Below, piece after piece: positions 3,992 to 5,068 of a stretch of DNA of 5,068 nucleotides (its first letter is position 1; each line of letters starts with the position of its first letter). The stretch covers positions 1 through 5,068 of the forward strand of contig JASHSE010000019.1 of the NCBI GenBank assembly GCA_030036975.1, read 5' to 3'. The notes under the pieces were generated by a model. The model ran no database searches. It was not told the origin of the DNA and saw nothing but the letters and a program-made list of their open reading frames with translations. Made by a program: the position numbers and the translations under genes. Source of the stretch: Xanthobacteraceae bacterium (GTDB lineage Bacteria; Pseudomonadota; Alphaproteobacteria; Rhizobiales; Xanthobacteraceae).

Positions 3992-5068
3992 ATGCGTGCG
4001 TACGCCGAACTTGCCGTCACCACGAATTTTTCCTTCCTGCGCGGCGCCTCGCATCCGGAGGAATTGGTCGCAACCGCTGCAGCGCTCAACCTGTTCGCCA
4101 TCGGCATTGCCGACCGCAATTCTTTTGCCGGGGTGGTGCGTGCTTACGACGAGGCGCGCAAGCAAAACATCAAGCTTCTCGCCGGCGTGCATTTGGCGAC
4201 CATCGATGGCTTCGAGGTCTTGGCCTATCCGACCAACCGCGCGGCCTATGGCCGACTTTGCCGCCTGCTCACGGCCGGCAATCTCAAAGCCAAGAAAGGC
4301 GAATGCCATCTCGCCTTCGAGGAGATCGTCGCCGCCAGCGCCGGCCAGATGCTCATCGCGCTGCCGCCGCCTGATTTGTTTTCAGCTGCGCTCTCTAAAA
4401 TCACCTCCCCCTGGAGGGGGGAGGTCGCCGCGCGTAGCGCGGCGGGTGGGGGTGATGCGGCCTCTCGGCTGATTACCCCACCCCGGCCGCTTCGCGGCCG
4501 ACCCTCCCCCTGCAGGGGAGGGTTTGGAATATTCGTCTCGCGGCTCACCGCCCTCGCCCGCGCCGCGCCGGGCCGCACCTTTGTCGCCGGCATTCATGAC
4601 CATCGCGGCGATGAGCCGCGCCGGCTCGCCCTGTTGGACGAACTCGGCGCCCGCGTCGGCGCGCCGCTCGTCGCCGTCAACGACGTTCTCTATCACGCGC
4701 CGGAGCGCCGCCCGCTCGCCGACGTGGTCGCCTGCATCCGCAACAAATGCACGCTTGCCGAAGCCGGGCTGCGGCTCACCGTCAATGCCGAACGGCATCT
4801 CAAACCGCCCGCCGAGATGGCGCGGCTGTTCAAAAACTTCCCCGATGCCATCGACCGCACCATCGCCATCGCCAAAGCCTGCGCCTTCAGTCTTTCCGAA
4901 TTGCAATACGAATATCCCGACGAGCCGGTGCCGCCGGGCAAGACCCCGCAGCAGCACCTCGAAGATCTGACATGGGCGGGCGCCGCCAAACGCTATCCCA
5001 AGGATCGCTTTCCGAACGGCGTGCCGAGCGACGTGCAGGCGCAGCTGAAAAGCGAGCTGGCGCTGATC
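3992..5068 (+). CDS. dnaE2: DnaE2 (ImuC) error-prone DNA polymerase III alpha subunit, N-terminal part
   Basis: The first 359 residues are visible; the frame is open to the right edge, and the polymerase core of a roughly 1000-1100-residue protein lies beyond it. DnaE2 is the SOS-induced C-family polymerase that extends past lesions together with ImuA and ImuB. The PHP domain opens with AELAVTTNFSFLRGASHPEEL (residues 5-25), a DnaE2 signature. The two His of the canonical H-x-H are Glu6 and Ala8, and the later DHG motif reads DRN (41-43), so PHP metal binding is probably weakened. Further family blocks are AYPTNRAAYGRLCRLLT (78-94), KKGEC (101-105), VNDVLYHAPERRPLADV (229-245), AERHLKPPAEMARLF (266-280) and YEYPDEPVPPGKTPQ (306-320). 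Residues of about 138-178 come from a palindromic repeat, between LIALPPPDLF (121-130) and the helix FVSRLTALA. The start is 16 nt after the imuB stop with only a weak GAG upstream, so translational coupling is plausible. Confidence 0.93.
   Translation, partial: MRAYAELAVTTNFSFLRGASHPEELVATAAALNLFAIGIADRNSFAGVVRAYDEARKQNIKLLAGVHLATIDGFEVLAYPTNRAAYGRLCRLLTAGNLKAKKGECHLAFEEIVAASAGQMLIALPPPDLFSAALSKITSPWRGEVAARSAAGGGDAASRLITPPRPLRGRPSPCRGGFGIFVSRLTALARAAPGRTFVAGIHDHRGDEPRRLALLDELGARVGAPLVAVNDVLYHAPERRPLADVVACIRNKCTLAEAGLRLTVNAERHLKPPAEMARLFKNFPDAIDRTIAIAKACAFSLSELQYEYPDEPVPPGKTPQQHLEDLTWAGAAKRYPKDRFPNGVPSDVQAQLKSELALI
4403..4523. repeat. In-frame palindromic repeat inside dnaE2
   Basis: It has the same layout as the imuA element. 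The left end hairpin is 4403-4411 with 4417-4425 (9 bp, perfect). The next is 4426-4433 with 4437-4444 (8 bp, loop GTA). An imperfect central stem pairs 4444-4456 with 4472-4484. Then comes 4484-4490 with 4494-4500 (7 bp, loop TTC). The right end hairpin is 4501-4509 with 4515-4523 (9 bp, perfect). The 23-nt right end (4501-4523) is the exact reverse complement of the imuA element's left end (1753-1775). dnaE2 reads through it without a stop. Confidence 0.87.

Noticed and set aside
1749..4523. CRISPR array made of the palindromic units
   Set aside because: The units lie in different genes, differ in sequence and are not regularly spaced. No cas gene is present.

Overview
This window looks like chromosomal DNA from a GC-rich alphaproteobacterium, most likely of the Hyphomicrobiales (Bradyrhizobium/Rhodopseudomonas/Pseudolabrys relatives). 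Three things point there: the strongly GC-biased third codon positions, a perfect alphaproteobacterial LexA box (GTTC-N7-GTTC), and palindromic repeats of a style common in those genomes. The taxonomic call rests on recognition from memory, not on a search.

Left part (1-1271, minus strand). An lsrF-type gene (363-1271, minus) encodes a class I aldolase-fold protein of the 3-hydroxy-5-phosphonooxypentane-2,4-dione (AI-2) thiolase family. Downstream of it in transcription lies a 139-bp composite palindromic repeat (198-336). After that comes the start of a protein with an N-terminal signal or anchor sequence, which runs off the left edge (1-153, minus).

Divergent intergenic region (1272-1502). 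It holds a strong ribosome-binding site for lsrF, three imperfect direct repeats (1403-1446), and a very clear SOS promoter. The promoter has a -35 and a -10 box separated by 17 bp, with the LexA operator inside the spacer.

Right part (1503-5068, plus strand). This is the SOS mutagenesis cassette imuA-imuB-dnaE2 (imuC). imuA and imuB overlap by 116 nt, and dnaE2 starts 16 nt after imuB and is cut by the right edge. In this pathway ImuB, a Y-family-like scaffold without the catalytic acidic set, and ImuA, a RecA-like accessory protein, bring the error-prone C-family polymerase DnaE2 to damaged templates.

The most notable feature is that all three mutasome genes carry palindromic repeat DNA inside the reading frame, with no stop or frameshift. 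imuA (1749-1887) and dnaE2 (4403-4523) hold two members of one multi-hairpin family in opposite orientations. Their matching end hairpins are exact reverse complements. imuB holds a short member of a different family (3797-3816). Each insert adds roughly 20-45 residues at what looks like a loop between conserved blocks. This resembles the coding palindromic elements known from Rickettsia, here concentrated in one pathway.
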